Shown here piece after piece: positions 22,580 through 34,424 of a DNA stretch of 64,000 nt. The notes beneath the pieces were generated by a model. That model was not told where the DNA came from. It was given only the letters and a program-made list of their open reading frames with translations, and made no database searches. A program made the translations under genes and the position numbers. Origin of the DNA: Meghimatium bilineatum (lineage: Eukaryota; Mollusca; Gastropoda; Stylommatophora; Philomycidae); the NCBI GenBank assembly GCA_034231615.1, contig CM067298.1, forward strand, positions 65,277,585-65,341,584, given 5' to 3'. Position 1 is the first letter of the stretch. Every line of letters begins with the position of its first letter.

Positions 22580-23586
22580 GCAACATGTGCTATTTTAGTG
22601 TAGAATGAAAGTCGTATACAAAACAACCTTACAGTCAGATCCTTCCATTACAATCGCACAGGGGCTAATATCGTGAGCAAAATTAGACAGCAAACACGCA
22701 AGCCTCAGAACAATGGTAGGGGGGTATTTGGCATCAGCCTCCTTGGTGGAATAATGAGGTACAATTGTCATTAATTGAAAAACAGATGAAGTTGCACAAT
22801 GGCAAAAAGAAAGGAAAATATAACCTGTTCAAAACTATTCTTGTTTTACACTTGAAACAGTTCAAAGATGACAAGGTTCATGTGTTCAAAGAGGTTGCTA
22901 TATCTGCTAAGGAGAGAAGATGGTAGAGCGTTTGCCAGCAAATTACAAGCATATCCATGAATTTTGTAGCTAGTCGCAGATGAATTTCGAATCTCCAGAT
23001 CACAGACCCCGACTGGCATATGACAAATGAAACAAAGTGTGCAGCACAGCTTGCACAGTATATTGCACAAAATGGTCAGGGGAAACTGGGAACATATACA
23101 TACAATCAGGTAAAGGCTATAGACATGTGCGAGAGTCAGAATATGGTAGAAGTAATTAAAATTAAGCTAATGAAATAAAAGACTCATATCAATGACGTAC
23201 CGGGGTCATCTGGCATTGTGTACTATAACCATAGCAATAGGACGAATGATGAATTGCAGAAACGGACAATCCTGTTTAACATGAGCTTGTTGAAAAGTAA
23301 GATTAAGAAATAATATTGACTGCCTGCATAGTTACTTGATTTTATTACCCATATATGGTAAAGATCACACGACGGCGTTGTAACTTTAATGGAAAATATA
23401 TATGCATCGACACTGTCTCATCACATAGGAACACGTTGCTACTATCAACGATATGCGGTTATGGCTCTAGTACGCAGACATGATATAATGCGGATGTGTT
23501 TGTTTATGATGTATTTAAATGATTCGATTCATCATTGGAGATGTGCAGCTTCATTCAATTCATTTCTGCGCATGCAGTCTCGTTTG
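22580..23586. other. Unassigned DNA
   Basis: Nothing recognised. Confidence 0.4.
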
Positions 23587-23709
23587 TCGATCTCATCAAT
23601 TTGCTCACTAGGCAAACCAGTCATGCAACAGAAAACCTTAGTAGATGACATGCCTTTATATTGAGGTTATCTTCTTATAGAAGCTTCATGGCACGTCATC
23701 TATACAATC
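23587..23709 (+). repeat. Dispersed repeat, 5' part of the 51.8-kb family
   Basis: The blocks tgcaacagaaaaccttagta, gatgacatgcc, ttatattgaggttatcttct and agaagcttcatggcacgtca are nearly identical to 51792-51914. Related copies lie at 30.4 and 39.95 kb. Confidence 0.8.
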
Positions 23710-23879
23710 CCGTAGTCGTAATCGTCGATAACCTTATTGTTCTGGCAGGCCGACGTTGTGCTTGAACTAGTTACAGGCGCGGCTTGGGTGGGTGACACAA
23801 CAAAAAAAATCTGTCGCAAGGACTAGAGTTGTGCCTGATGTCGACGTCTGTTCAGCGGGATTAGACTCGAAACACCATC

Positions 23880-23990
23880 GAGTCGGAAGGCTGCTGGAAC
23901 AGAGTGTGGAGCATCACTTATAGGATTGCCCCACGTGCTGTGAGGCCAGTTTCTAATCAAGAATCAAGCTGCATTAGATCTGAAGGACAT
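23880..23990 (+). pseudogene. RNase H-type LINE (group F), 3' terminal scrap
   Basis: The translation gives SVEHHL, a stop, DCPTCCEASF and a stop, then tctaatcaagaatcaag. The same CPxCC motif and aatcaagaat 3' end close the copies at 36.7 and 63.6 kb. The upstream domain is absent. Confidence 0.65.
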
Positions 23991-25256
23991 GTACAACATA
24001 GTGTCCTTGAACTACTTGATTACTCAGCTATTTCATCTCAAGCTTATGATGTGCTCCGGGGACAGGTGTTTCTTAAATATGGTACTAGGGCATCGAAACC
24101 TTATATCATAGAACCTGTATTTCAGATTTGGTCCCCAGTAATACTTATGGTCTTTATTGAACAAATTACAGACTGAGAATACATGGACTGAGAAAACTAT
24201 GTCGTACTCTCAAGACAATCTGGTGTATAGTCCTAAGCAGTGCAGAAATGGAGAGATCTGTTTCATGGAGTTACAAAGTGAGTTGTCCCGCATATGACGG
24301 TGGTGCAATGACGCCCTGGAATAGGTGAATCCAAATAAGGCATCTATAATGTGTTGTTTTTTTCCCTTGCAACAACGACGAAGATACATGCAACTGATGA
24401 GGGTAATGGTTCCTTGGTCATATCCATAATAAATGGATTGGGTTAAAATTTCACCGTTTCCAAAAAGTACCGCTACTGTGGGGTTAAAAATGTTTATCAG
24501 CCAACATAGCTATGAGACATCGTTTAATTGTGTGTACACTCAGGTGGAGGTCGGGATGCCCGGATTGTAATGATCATTATCTGACGGCTAACTTAAATGC
24601 AATAAAGTAATCAATACCTTAACCAAAATATTCTGTCTTTGTAACGTAGTTTTATTTATCCGGACTTTTGAAGTTCTGAGAAAATTGTAAATATCGCCGG
24701 TTTTACGCCAAGTGCCCTGCAGTTAAACCTTTAAAATAGTTAGCTATACCGTATCAGCGGAGGCGACAGAGCTAATTATACGTGTGAAGTATATCACATT
24801 ATTTGAAACATTTTCGTGCCATAAATACGTGGCAATATACGTGGAGAAAACTAGCAATAATTATTGTGAGTTGTCGTGCAGAAAGCAATAAACCAAACGC
24901 CCAACTCTGCTAGTGTCCATAAATAACCTGAGACAGTCTGGACCGGAGGTACGTAACAGCTTCCAACGTATAACAATGTCTTAACACAGGCACATTTCAT
25001 GTACCTCTGAATCCCAAACATGATAATTTAGTACATTGAACAAGATCGAGAATTCGATTTGTTTTATTGTACATCTTCAATAACACGAGAGTTGATGATC
25101 GTAACATTTGCACAAATTCTGGAAATACCTCCTCTCAAATAAATGAAGACTTACGAGAATGATTAAAACACGTTATAACTTTATGGTAATGACTCTTTAA
25201 AAGAAAAACACATCTTATTGTGAGGTGCTCTGTTTTCCTCTGTAGATGCTAGTTAC
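23991..25256. other. Unassigned DNA
   Basis: No gene recognised; a 90-codon frame at 23904-24176 is unremarkable. Confidence 0.4.
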
Positions 25257-25510
25257 TAAAACTAGCATGGTTTGGACATGTATTCAGACATGATTCCTTG
25301 TCAAAAACAATACTGCAGGGAACTGTCAAAGGGGGATGAAGCAGAGGAGGGAAAATAAAGGCATGGACAGACAACATTAAGGAATGGACAGGACAATATA
25401 TTTCCACATTCATCCGCATTGCTGAGGATAGAATTCCCTGGAATGTGTTCCCATATGTGTTGAAGCTTCCAATGTAGTGCCCCTACGACCCTGAAGGGTT
25501 ACGGTTTTAT
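25257..25510 (+). pseudogene. Group D LINE, C-terminal fragment
   Basis: From 25257 the frame reads KLAWFGHVFRHDSLSKTILQ, then GTVKGG, a TGA, SRGGKIKAWTDNIKEWTG, and ends CPYDPEGLRFY. This is the C-terminal region of LINE ORF2, with the WFGH motif and the WTDNIKEWT motif. The same group occurs at 48.3-48.64 kb (minus) and 52.99-53.15 kb. The RT core is absent. Confidence 0.85.
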
Positions 25511-25994
25511 TGATGATTGTTAGTTAAATTTGTTTATGTCAGTGCTTCATACCATAACAATTTAATGGAGGTTATGGTTCGGCGAACCACCACCTCCGGG
25601 ATCTATAACTGTAATTGTAGCATTCCTGCAGACACACTTCAATATAAAATACCGGTGAAAAGACATAATCGATTTATTTTACTAAGCATAACATGAATTT
25701 AACGTAGTATGTGTCACGTCCTTCTCCAGAATAGTCATGTTTGCTGATCTCACACAACTTTACTCATCTTGGCTGATACCACATATAATTTGTCACCTAT
25801 ACTTATGCCGTATGCTAATGAAAATTGCTGTAAATATTTCGGATATACTAACTAAGGGACAGAGAAAGAGATTAGTATACACAATTACCCTCAAGAATTG
25901 TTTATCTAGTACTCAAGCTATATTAGAGAGTCTTCGTTCCACACAAAAATCTTGAAGGAACCCCATAGAGTGTGAAACCAACTTTGTTCTTGTT
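25511..25994. other. Unassigned AT-rich DNA
   Basis: Nothing recognised. Confidence 0.4.
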
Positions 25995-26021
25995 TATATA
26001 TATATATATATATATATATAT
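25995..26021. repeat. (TA)n microsatellite
   Basis: About 13 TA units. Confidence 0.95.
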
Positions 26022-26157
26022 CTTTACTGATATTGCAATCAACCACGCTGATAAGGGGGTAATGTGATGGATTTACTTCCCCCCCTTTAGGAAACCAGAA
26101 AAGGACTTGTATGACTAATTTAGTACTAGATATGCAGTCTCATCAAGTATAGGTTAA

Positions 26158-26290
26158 AAGTGACCATGGCCCCATGCTGATGTCGGATGTGTCGAGCGAA
26201 AAGGAGCAGTTATCGTTGCGAATATGTAAATCATGACACAATGCATTCTGTTCTCCGGACTATCTATCTATCTATATATATATATTTCTT
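26158..26290 (+). repeat. SINE-like copy, 3' end replaced by a microsatellite
   Basis: The sequence gtgaccatggccccatgctg, atgtcggatgtgtcgagcga and catgacacaatgcattctgt, then tctccggacta, matches the middle of copies A and B. At 26264 the family sequence stops and a tatc/ta simple repeat begins. Confidence 0.7.
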
Positions 26291-26739
26291 CAGCGCCGAA
26301 TACACTGTATTGACAAAAAGCAGAGCTCTCTCTTCGAACAATGTGAACTACTGTGTGTATCAATTGCATGTTGTTGACTCCATAGTCTCTTTGATGGTTG
26401 ATTAGCGAAAATTCTCTCTTGACTTCCTCTTTTTTTGGTTATATGGTAACATTTTAAACCTTGTAGTGGCAGTCGGTTTTCATTCAAAGTACATGCCCGA
26501 TATAAGTCTATCGTTTTCTTCTTGTTGTTGTAGAAAATATTACTGTTTAGTGTCTTCTCGTGCTTGTATTACTTCAATTCTTCCCAACAAATATTTAAGA
26601 GTTTTCTAAGACAGTTATTTTCAAATGACCTTATTTTCTTCTCCAGTGCTTTTCTTTTTTTCCAACTATCGAAGTGGAGCCTAACAGTCCTAGTTTGATA
26701 TATTTACTTATTTCTTGTTTTTATTTTTTCAGATATTTG

Positions 26740-27645
26740 TTAGGAGGTTGATCCTTGATATCAACGCACTGCTGGCAGAAATGTTATTGTTCTACCTCCA
26801 TCGTGTGTCACTTGCTGCCTAAAGAAGAGAAGATGACATCAACGCATTTCTATTAGAAATATTTTTATGTATATCCATCTTTGTGCTGTTTAAATAAGCG
26901 AATGTATCAACTGTCTGAATTGTCTCTCCATTGAGAGTGATTTTTAAATTACAATTAATAACATTCGTGATCATTGTCTTGGAAGTGTTGACTAGATGGC
27001 CAATGTGTTCTGAAAGATGGCAAAGTTAGTTTAACATATCTTGTCCCTTCGAAGGAGTTGGACTTCATAACGCCAAGTTATCTCCAAATTCAAGATCACT
27101 AATATATTATGTGTCAATTTTACATCAAAATGTTCGATCATTCTGGGTTTAATTTTCAATAGCATAGTCAATAGCCAAGCTAAAAGCATTTCTGACAAAA
27201 TGGAGTTTTATTTTACTCATGTTTCTATGTAAAATAATTCAGTTTTATTCTCGTTTTTTTCTAACACAGCATCTTGAGTTGTCGTATGAAACCTTGATTA
27301 CATTTAAGTATATAGATGGGAAACCGTATTTGGCGAGAATTTTCCAGAGTGTTAGCTGGTGCAGGCTGTCAAATGCCTTTTGAAAATCAATAATATTGAT
27401 AATAATTGAGGATTGTATTTCTACTGAGTCGTTGATAATTGTTCTAAACGTGAACATTTGGTAAATACTGGATCGTTATAGTCCGAATCCAGCTTGTCAT
27501 TTCTATATTTTTGTTCATCTACCAGTTCATTGAGCATCTAGCATCATGCTACACATTATTTTCCTGGCACTGACAACATAATAATTCCTTGCCAATTGTT
27601 ACAGAAAGATCACATATCTTTGGTAATGTTATTATTGCTCTATCT
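26740..27645 (-). pseudogene. LINE reverse transcriptase, decayed (group B-like)
   Basis: Read on the minus strand from 27645: CNNWQGIIMLSVPGK, QAGFGL, a stop, FRTIINDSVEIQ, NIIDFQKAFDSLHQLTLWKI, YGFPSIYLNVI, DLEFGDNLAL (the YADD box degraded to FGDN, near 27100), LVNTSKTMITN and TIQTVDTFAYLNS. The order and spacing match RT motifs 0-7 of a LINE. The catalytic aspartates are partly lost and several frames are needed, so it is inactive. It probably belongs to the same insertion as the endonuclease remains at 28.7-29.75 kb. Confidence 0.85.
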
Positions 27646-27843
27646 TTCCATGGTGACGTGGTTTTCGTCTAAAAGTGTTGCCACAACAGCTGCTGTCAGA
27701 TTATTTCACTAATAATCTGTCTCATCCTCTCTGCTGCTTTGAACTTATTTAGTTATCAAGTATAAATTCATTGCATGATACTGACATAAATATTATGGTT
27801 AGTTTGATTTCACAGTCTTTAGTTAATTTTGGTGGTAGTAAAT

Positions 27844-28109
27844 TTTCTGATTTTACTCTGATCCAATCGATTGTTTCTGTACTTCTTGCTGCTATTTGAC
27901 AACACAAATACTATACACGTATTTATTCCATTTGGCTCATCATAAGTATTTTCTGAGAAGTTGTTATTGTCTTCCGTGATGGACAACCATCTATAAATAA
28001 TTAAAACATAGTCGTCACACGCATGTCACGCATGGCAAGGTGTAACAGTTTTATACACACCCAATGTAGTGCATTGTGCAGAATACAGAAAAATACGTAT
28101 CGTGAAGCC
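27844..28109 (-). repeat. Dispersed repeat, inverted partner of 22244-22500
   Basis: Reverse complement of the copy at 22.24-22.50 kb. It lies between the RT and endonuclease remains of a minus-strand LINE, where the ORF2 linker should be, so it is either LINE linker or a later insertion. Confidence 0.75.
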
Positions 28110-28689
28110 AATTCTATAAAGTGTTCTGCGCACATCTGCATTTGTTCTTTTTTTTGTAATGAGTACGTTGTCGAATTTATCTCAGATACGCGTATTTGCA
28201 ATGGGTTACATAACTGTCTTGTGATCTGGTATAAACATCTACTATTTTCTACTTTTGCTGCATGTTCAGCTGTTGTTACTCATCAATAAAATGTCTCTGC
28301 GAACGCTTATTTCACGTCTTTATTTAATAATATGTTGTCTCGTGCACGATTTGTATGTAGCAGATGTTTTTTTCTTTTGAAATGAGATTTAATGTTGTTG
28401 TTTTTCATTTTCGAATTAAGTCCCACGTTACCTAGTCACTGTTTCTCTCTCCTGTAAGAGTATTGTGCAGTGGTTATTGCTACATCTTAATTGGTGTTCT
28501 GAATTGTTCCCATTTGCTAAATATTGGACTGGTAGATACATTGTCGTTTATTTTCAATAATGCTTGGAAATAAGTATACATCTTGATGTTATGTTATGCG
28601 TGTAAGTCCCCTCAAGTATACTCTGTACATATATTTTCCAGTTTTTGTTTTGCTTGTATTATATAATACCGTAATACCGTTTTCTGATA
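28110..28689. other. Decayed stretch between LINE domains
   Basis: It should correspond to the LINE linker on the minus strand, but I cannot align it to a motif with confidence. Confidence 0.35.
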
Positions 28690-29745
28690 TTATATTTTAA
28701 CATTATATCAGCAATGCAGAAAATATCATCACGTCTAATGTCCGCACCATGATACGCTCTTACATCTGAAAATAATATGCGAAAGCTGTTACTATCTCAG
28801 AAGTGATAGATTGAATTCCACGCTAGTTTGTGCTTATACTTATGTAGAAAGACTGTGCCTGCTATAACAAGGATGGACTTTTCACAAAGTTCCATTAATC
28901 TTTCGTTATTTTGATTCATATCTCCTACATATTGAATAGAAATATGTCTATTTTTTTACAACATTAGTGTTTCCTAACTGGTATTAAAATTATCGGTGTT
29001 TTTGGATTGATTTTAGAAGTATTACATACAAGTCATTATTTCTATCGTCAAGAGAACCATTATTTGGTGCATAACCTTGAATAATTGTCAGCATAAAATA
29101 AAGCTAGCGACTGTTAGCGAGCTGAAATTAATATTTAATTGACTTGTTGACTGGTTCCCCATTGATAAGGAAATCTGCATCTGTGGGTGTAATTTTGATA
29201 CTGACACCGTCTGAAAGATGGTTGTTAGGTTTGAAGGTATTTCTTGTCTTCACCTGTCCACGAGTGTAGGTTATATGGCATTGCTAGGTTTGAAGGTATT
29301 TCTTGTCTGCACCTGTCCACTAATGTAAGTTATATGGCATTGTATAAATAACCCCAATATCGGAGGATGTTCGACAAAAAGGAAGTGCCGCAGTAACCAA
29401 ACACATAGAGGTAAATGCAAATAAGATAAATAGGTTACTGGAAAACGGTCAATATAAAATAATAAAACTATCCTTTCCTCTTTTATCTCTCGTCCCCCAC
29501 TAAGCCCCCTCCCCCCGTCCTTGGCAATGCTATTTGGTGCCCCATTTCTTTAGTTTTGCATCTTTCATCTTTTAGTGTTTCATAATTTATACATATTGAA
29601 GGCATCAATGTGCACTTAATAATATTGTGTTGCGTCTGGATTTGACTCTGGGTGATGATTTTCTGGTGAAGGTATTTCTTGTCTGTAACTGTCCATCTAC
29701 ATTCACTATTTCCATAAATGTCCAGATCGTAACTCTCCATTTATT
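28690..29745 (-). pseudogene. LINE AP-endonuclease domain, decayed
   Basis: Minus-strand pieces in the expected order. At 29660-29740, MESYDLDIYGNSECRWT matches the domain start (xYxLDILGISExRW). At 29230-29345, WTGxDKKYLQT is present twice through a 60-bp tandem duplication. At about 29070-29110, LTIIQGYAPNNGSLDDRN matches the IQxYAPT motif. At about 28690-28760, DVRAYHGADIRRDDI matches the DVRxxRGADxxSDH end of the domain. An unrelated stretch of about 300 bp (29345-29640) splits the first two pieces. With the RT at 26.7-27.6 kb this suggests one LINE insertion about 3 kb long. Confidence 0.75.
29224..29344. repeat. 60-bp tandem duplication inside the endonuclease
   Basis: Two copies of a block with ttgaaggtatttcttgtctt and tatatggcattg. 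The core tgaaggtatttcttgtct also occurs at about 29668 as the undisplaced remnant of the same region. Confidence 0.85.
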
Positions 29746-30150
29746 TATAAACGCCTGCTGTATTTCTTGCTTGATACATAGTTATAATATTTCAATATCC
29801 GATCTTAAAGACATCATTTGGCCCCAGGAAACGTTATTTGGTCACCGTAAATCATTAGTGCTTAATCTGTGCGTGACACTGGTTTTTACGATAACAACTT
29901 ATTGGACTATTGATAAACCTCGATATCCAATCGGTTCTGTTAGATTTATCGGAACAGATTACTGGACTGTTATTTACGTGATTGGTTATTAAATCACATA
30001 ATCGATCGTATTAAGTCACTTAACGTGATGTTACCATTACACAATTATCGAAGAAGACTGCATATTATTAATATTTCCTTCTAACGTTTCGCTGTAAGCA
30101 AAACTGTACCTCCATCTTGAAGAAAACATACCCATAATGCATCATCGTAA

Positions 30151-30332
30151 TTTACAAGCAGGGCCGGCCCTAACAATTGCGCGGCCCAATGAGAAACGGA
30201 TTGCGCGGGCCCAGTCTGGGTAGGGAAGAGGATAATAAAATAAATTCTAATATGAATTTATGGACCTATGAAGTGCGGGGCCCACTGCAGCCGCATAGGT
30301 TGCAATGACCTAAGACCGGCCCTGTTTACAAG
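30151..30332. mobile_element. hAT-type MITE with perfect 8-bp target duplication
   Basis: A 166-bp element at 30159-30324. The left end is cagggccggccctaac and the right end, inverted, is cagggccggtcttagg, a familiar hAT terminus. It is flanked by tttacaag on both sides (30151-30158 and 30325-30332), identical and fitting the nTnnnnAn preference. The interior is GC-richer than the surroundings and noncoding. Confidence 0.9.
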
Positions 30333-30378
30333 AGTTCTAGAACGAACGTAGAATAAATAAAAGTACTGAACACATGAT

Positions 30379-30510
30379 GTTCTTCTGTTGGTCCTACCAA
30401 TGGCCCACTAGACAAACCACCCACGCAACAGAAAACTTTAGTAGATGACATCCCAGTGTATTACGGCTCTCTTATGGAAGCTTTGTAGCATTTTATCAAT
30501 ACAATTATAG
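30379..30510 (+). repeat. Dispersed repeat, 5' part of the 51.8-kb family
   Basis: The blocks tggcccactagacaaaccac, gcaacagaaaactttagtag and atgacatcccagtgtatta match 51792-51914, followed by a diverged aagctttgtagcattttatc. A 103-codon minus-strand frame (30438-30749) overlaps it and I do not regard it as a gene. Confidence 0.75.
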
Positions 30511-30742
30511 ACCTCCTTTGAGTAGAAGGATTCTTCATTAGGCATTGCAGTAAGCCGAAAGTTGACGTCTCCTGGGAATGAAAGCTCAGAAAACCACCAC
30601 GCTGCACAAAGGAAGTAAGAGCTAATCACTCGTAATACCTGGGGTTCTGAAACGATCAAGCAAAAAGTTAAGTACTGAATACTGGGTATATACTTGCCAA
30701 AACTGGGTATATCTATCCCGATTCCCTTACCGATTTCCCAAG

Positions 30743-30955
30743 AAATCAATCAATCAATCAAGTGCCATGCCGAATGGCGTAGGCGATCATGTTTCTCCAC
30801 GACTTTCTGTCTCTTGTGTTGTCAATGAGCTCAATTGGTGAGCTTCTACCATGCCACAATACAAGTTCATCTAGTAAACTTTCTCTTTGTTGTCCCCTAT
30901 CTCTTCTCCCATTGATCTTTCATGTGCAGACTATTATTCTTGCAGTCAATGTTAT
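30743..30955 (-). pseudogene. LINE 3' end with (TTGA)n tail
   Basis: The minus strand gives RRDRGQQRESLLDELVLWHG, then SPIELIDNTRDRKSWRNMIA and HGT, a stop, and a tail ttgattgattgattgatt. This is the familiar C terminus of RTE/RT-like LINEs (final DRxxWRxMxAN...GxGT) and the tail marks the true 3' end. The element is truncated at about 30955. The 138-codon plus-strand frame 30789-31205 is its antisense. Confidence 0.75.
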
Positions 30956-31371
30956 GTATACGATTGTTATATTTGGTCTGTTTCTGAATTTCAAATTTCG
31001 TGAATTTATCAGCAAAAGAAGAAATGAATATTCTCTTTATGCAAGAAATGTACAAATAAAAACACAAATAAAATCTTATATAACTTTTCAGTTGATGTCA
31101 GTCGAGGAAAGTACATCAAATATTATGTACGTTCAAGACCACCGGAATGTTCAAGAAATGAAAGGACATAAACATAAAAAGAAAAACATATGTGAGTTGT
31201 TATGATATAAGGGAGTTCCATTTACCAGTTTCAAGATGGCGGACGTGTGTATCTGTTCTTGAATCTTTTAGATACGTTAATCGACTATTTAACAAATTGT
31301 CAATGTGAAACTCTTATTGTTTCTGTAAAGGATATTATAGTTCTAAGTAAAATTAATGTTTTGCATCGCGA
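30956..31371. other. Unassigned AT-rich DNA
   Basis: Nothing recognised. Confidence 0.4.
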
Positions 31372-32225
31372 ATGACTGGGTGATGAGAAATGCACAGACC
31401 AAAAACAACTAGAATTCATATGGGTAAACAAGACCCTGGAAGATCTAACCTTCGCAGATGATATTGCTCTCCTGAGTTCAACACACTCAGATCTCCAAGA
31501 AGAAACTGAAACTCAATTTCTGTGCACAACAGATAGGCCATCAACAGATAGACACGACAGATAGGCCTTCAAATAAACACACATAAAACGAAAATCATGA
31601 ACTTTACCGACCTGACAGAATCAATTAAACTAGATCATAATATACTAGACAGCCTTTCAAATTTCGTATATTTGGGAAGCAAGATAACAGCAGACGGGGA
31701 GACCAACTCAGAAATCAAGACTCGAATCGCTCTCGCCAAACATCTGGAGATCGAAGATCGCAAGTAAACACATCAAACTATAACTTTAAATGAAAGTGTG
31801 ATTCCATTATTGACATATGGATGTGAAAGTTGGAAATGTATCGCAATAATGGATACAATTTAGTTGCATTCGAGAATAGATGCCTTAGAAAAATTACAAA
31901 TACTAATTTGAAAGATTTCAAATCAAACGACATACTAAGAGAGGAGACAAATCAAGAATATGTGACGAACATCATCAGACAACGCCGCTTGACATACATC
32001 GGCCACGTACTTAGAATGAAGGAAGACAGAATTCCACGACATGTGGGCACCAGACAGGAAAATAAAACAGGGAAGACCAGAAACAACGCTCAGAAGAACA
32101 TTTAAGAATGAATTAAAATCAACAGGCATAAATGCACAAGACCTGCAATCCTTGGCAACTGACCGACAGGCATGGAGAACTATGACATCTCCCCTATGTG
32201 CCAAACTTGGCAAAAGATGATCTGA
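31372..32225 (+). pseudogene. Group B LINE, RT palm end to C terminus
   Basis: Begins near the DWVMRNAQ remnant at about 31375. LEDLTFADDIALLSSTHSDL carries an intact catalytic FADD box at about 31450. After a shift come LQINTHKTKIMNFTDL, LSNFVYLGSKITADGETNSE, VIPLLTYGCESWK, IRQRRLTYIGHVLRM, QGRPETTLRRTFKNELK and SLATDRQAWRTMTS, then CAKLGKR and a stop. A local duplication of acagataggcc at 31529-31565 and several frameshifts disrupt it. Sequence order matches the 11.3-kb copy. Confidence 0.9.
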
Positions 32226-32835
32226 ATGACTGAGTGACAATGATATAATAGGAGAATTTCTCAACTGAACTTATTGAGAATACCAGAGACAATATGTTTT
32301 TGAATACCATGATTGATAAGATGAGCCAGTATGTGAGTTGATTAATCGATAAACATTTATAATTAAAACAACATACATATCACGGCTCATGGACATTAAT
32401 GAAGTGGTTTACAAAAAATGATTGTAGGAAGATAATGGTAAAAGGGAAAGATAAATAAAAGCTGAGTTATAAACCGGAGTCATAGCGCAGGGTTTTCCAT
32501 ACGTGCTCGGGTGCCTATTCAGCGTTTGTCAAGAAACCTATTGACTAGCGTCACCTACAGAAACGTAGATAGCAATAGTACCATTCTTTGACATTTCATG
32601 AGAATTAGCTTTGGTACTCGCAGGCGGCTCGGCGATTTGTTTTTATTTCAACCCACATATACGACTGAACTCTAAACCTAAACCCGAGTCTGATGTTCAG
32701 TGTAAAAAAAAAGGGGGGGATGAAGACACTACAAAGCCGCCCCCACCCCCACCCCCAATTAAGATGTGTGAGATCACTCTGTGGTCATAGGATAAACACA
32801 GTTTAAAAATTTAAGTCTAGAAAATATATTTGGGT
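32226..32835. other. Unassigned DNA with a GC-skewed run
   Basis: Nothing coding. Homopolymer and near-homopolymer tracts (aaaaaaaaaggggggg, then ccacccccacccccaa) lie at 32705-32758. Confidence 0.45.
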
Positions 32836-32910
32836 CTGCGTTACCTCTAATATTTTATGGTAGTGAATCCTGGATATTACCTAATTGGACTTTGTTGTCC
32901 GCTGGTTGAA
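32836..32910 (+). pseudogene. Tiny LINE thumb-domain relic
   Basis: The frame reads LPLIFYGSESWILPNW, the YGSExW motif that follows the RT core in these LINEs. No other motif is seen around it. Confidence 0.4.
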
Positions 32911-33250
32911 ATGGACGCCCCTCTCCAAAAGAGAGGTAAACTAACAACCTACCTTAAGACTAGACATGACATACCATCAGATGTAACAACATATGGTGCA
33001 GAATAATATGTAGATGAACCTGTATTTCCCACTGTAAATCCGTATTCTTGTGCACATATGTGAGATTTGGACATATGCCGGCGACGTGAAGAAAAATGTA
33101 CACTTTTACAAAGTAAGACTTGTAATAGCTATGTAAAACATCAGCGTAGTAAAGAACCACAGAGAAACATTACATCAGTTCGGAGCTGGAAGTGGAACTC
33201 CCATCTCCTGGTTATAAAATACGAGCTATAAAACCTAACTTGTTTGTGTA

Positions 33251-33278
33251 AGAGAGTGAGAGAGAGAGAGAGAGAGAT
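33251..33278. repeat. (AG)n microsatellite
   Basis: About 12 near-perfect AG/GA units. Confidence 0.9.
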
Positions 33279-34172
33279 GAAGAGAGAAAATGGAAGAACT
33301 TTATAAATGATTACATGTCTAGATGCACCATAAAAGCCTTCATTTATAAACTTAGTTGAAATAGAACCCGTAAAATATAAACAAGTGTTACAATACAAGA
33401 AAGAAGAAACAATGAAACACATCAACCTTCACATATGATGAATGCTATACTAATAATAAAACAATATAACATGAATCGTGTGATATAATAATGTTAATTT
33501 TATTAGCAAGGCAAGAGAAAATATGAGCACAAGAAATGGCTACTACTCATGAGTAATATTGTGTCTAGGGTGTCCAGCGTAAAAAAGTATACGCATATCT
33601 TTCAATCAAAGGTCACAAGCTATGTATACAACAATATAAATACCGTCCTCAAATCACACATATAAACTGTATCAATATATGTCTTTATTGGTGGTTCTAG
33701 ATTTGTTTTAGATCCAGGAAGACTTTAGCTAAGTTTTGAACAGACCCCCCATTCCTTAGATTAAATGTGCGCTAATCAAAGAGTATTTAATTTATTATAA
33801 TAATACTAATATAATAGCAAGATTATATAGAGGATGAACGGTCGTCACCACCACCATCAAATGGTTGCACATTGATCCATCTACTAAGATATTATTATGT
33901 GTGCACCCCAGTTTATGCACCAATAAAAAGAATATGTTAGTCGATATATTCCAACGATATTTATAGCTTTTCCCTTCCACATAGGTATACCGTAGATATT
34001 ATTACATTAGACACATTTCAAAATTGTAGTACTTAGAGTGGATTTACGATTTCACCCAAGATATCTGTTATTTGGGACCGTGGATGCGAGAAATGGGAGC
34101 GTGCTGAAATTGCGAGACGAGCGGCTACTTGACGTGCGCACTGAAGTCATAGCGTAATATGTTGTGATTTAG
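33279..34172. other. Unassigned AT-rich DNA
   Basis: Nothing recognised. Confidence 0.4.
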
Positions 34173-34420
34173 ACAATTATTTGGTGTCATGTTTGGTACA
34201 CGAATCTGGAGTGCATAGTAGAAAGAGTATTTATCGAGGAAGTTATGGGATCCACAAGTGCGCATTTCTTTGATATCAACTGGGATGCAGATATGCCTAT
34301 ATGTTTCCCCGAAGTACAGTGGTACTGGAGAGCAATCAGCAACTTTATTATACGTGGGAATTCAAGTGAGTACGATCCAGGTACAACACTAGAGATGATG
34401 TGTCATTGATTAGCTTAAAT
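34173..34420 (+). other. Unrecognised open frame, possible exon
   Basis: After a TAG in tgatttag an 80-odd codon frame runs to a TGA near 34410. It is rich in Trp and acidic residues (for example SAHFFDINWDADMPICFPEV, then QWYWRAISNFIIRG) and unlike the AT-driven noise around it. The pattern gttgtgatttag before it and aattcaagtgagta inside could be splice acceptor and donor, giving a candidate exon at 34173-34365. I do not recognise the protein; chance remains possible. Confidence 0.25.
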
Positions 34421-34424
34421 TTGG

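Noticed and set aside
30438..30749. 103-codon minus-strand frame
   Set aside because: Overlaps a dispersed repeat whose other copies do not keep the frame; several frames of this length are expected by chance in 64 kb of AT-rich DNA.
30789..31205. 138-codon plus-strand open frame
   Set aside because: Its first part is antisense to a LINE C terminus with a (TTGA)n tail; the rest is AT-rich noise.
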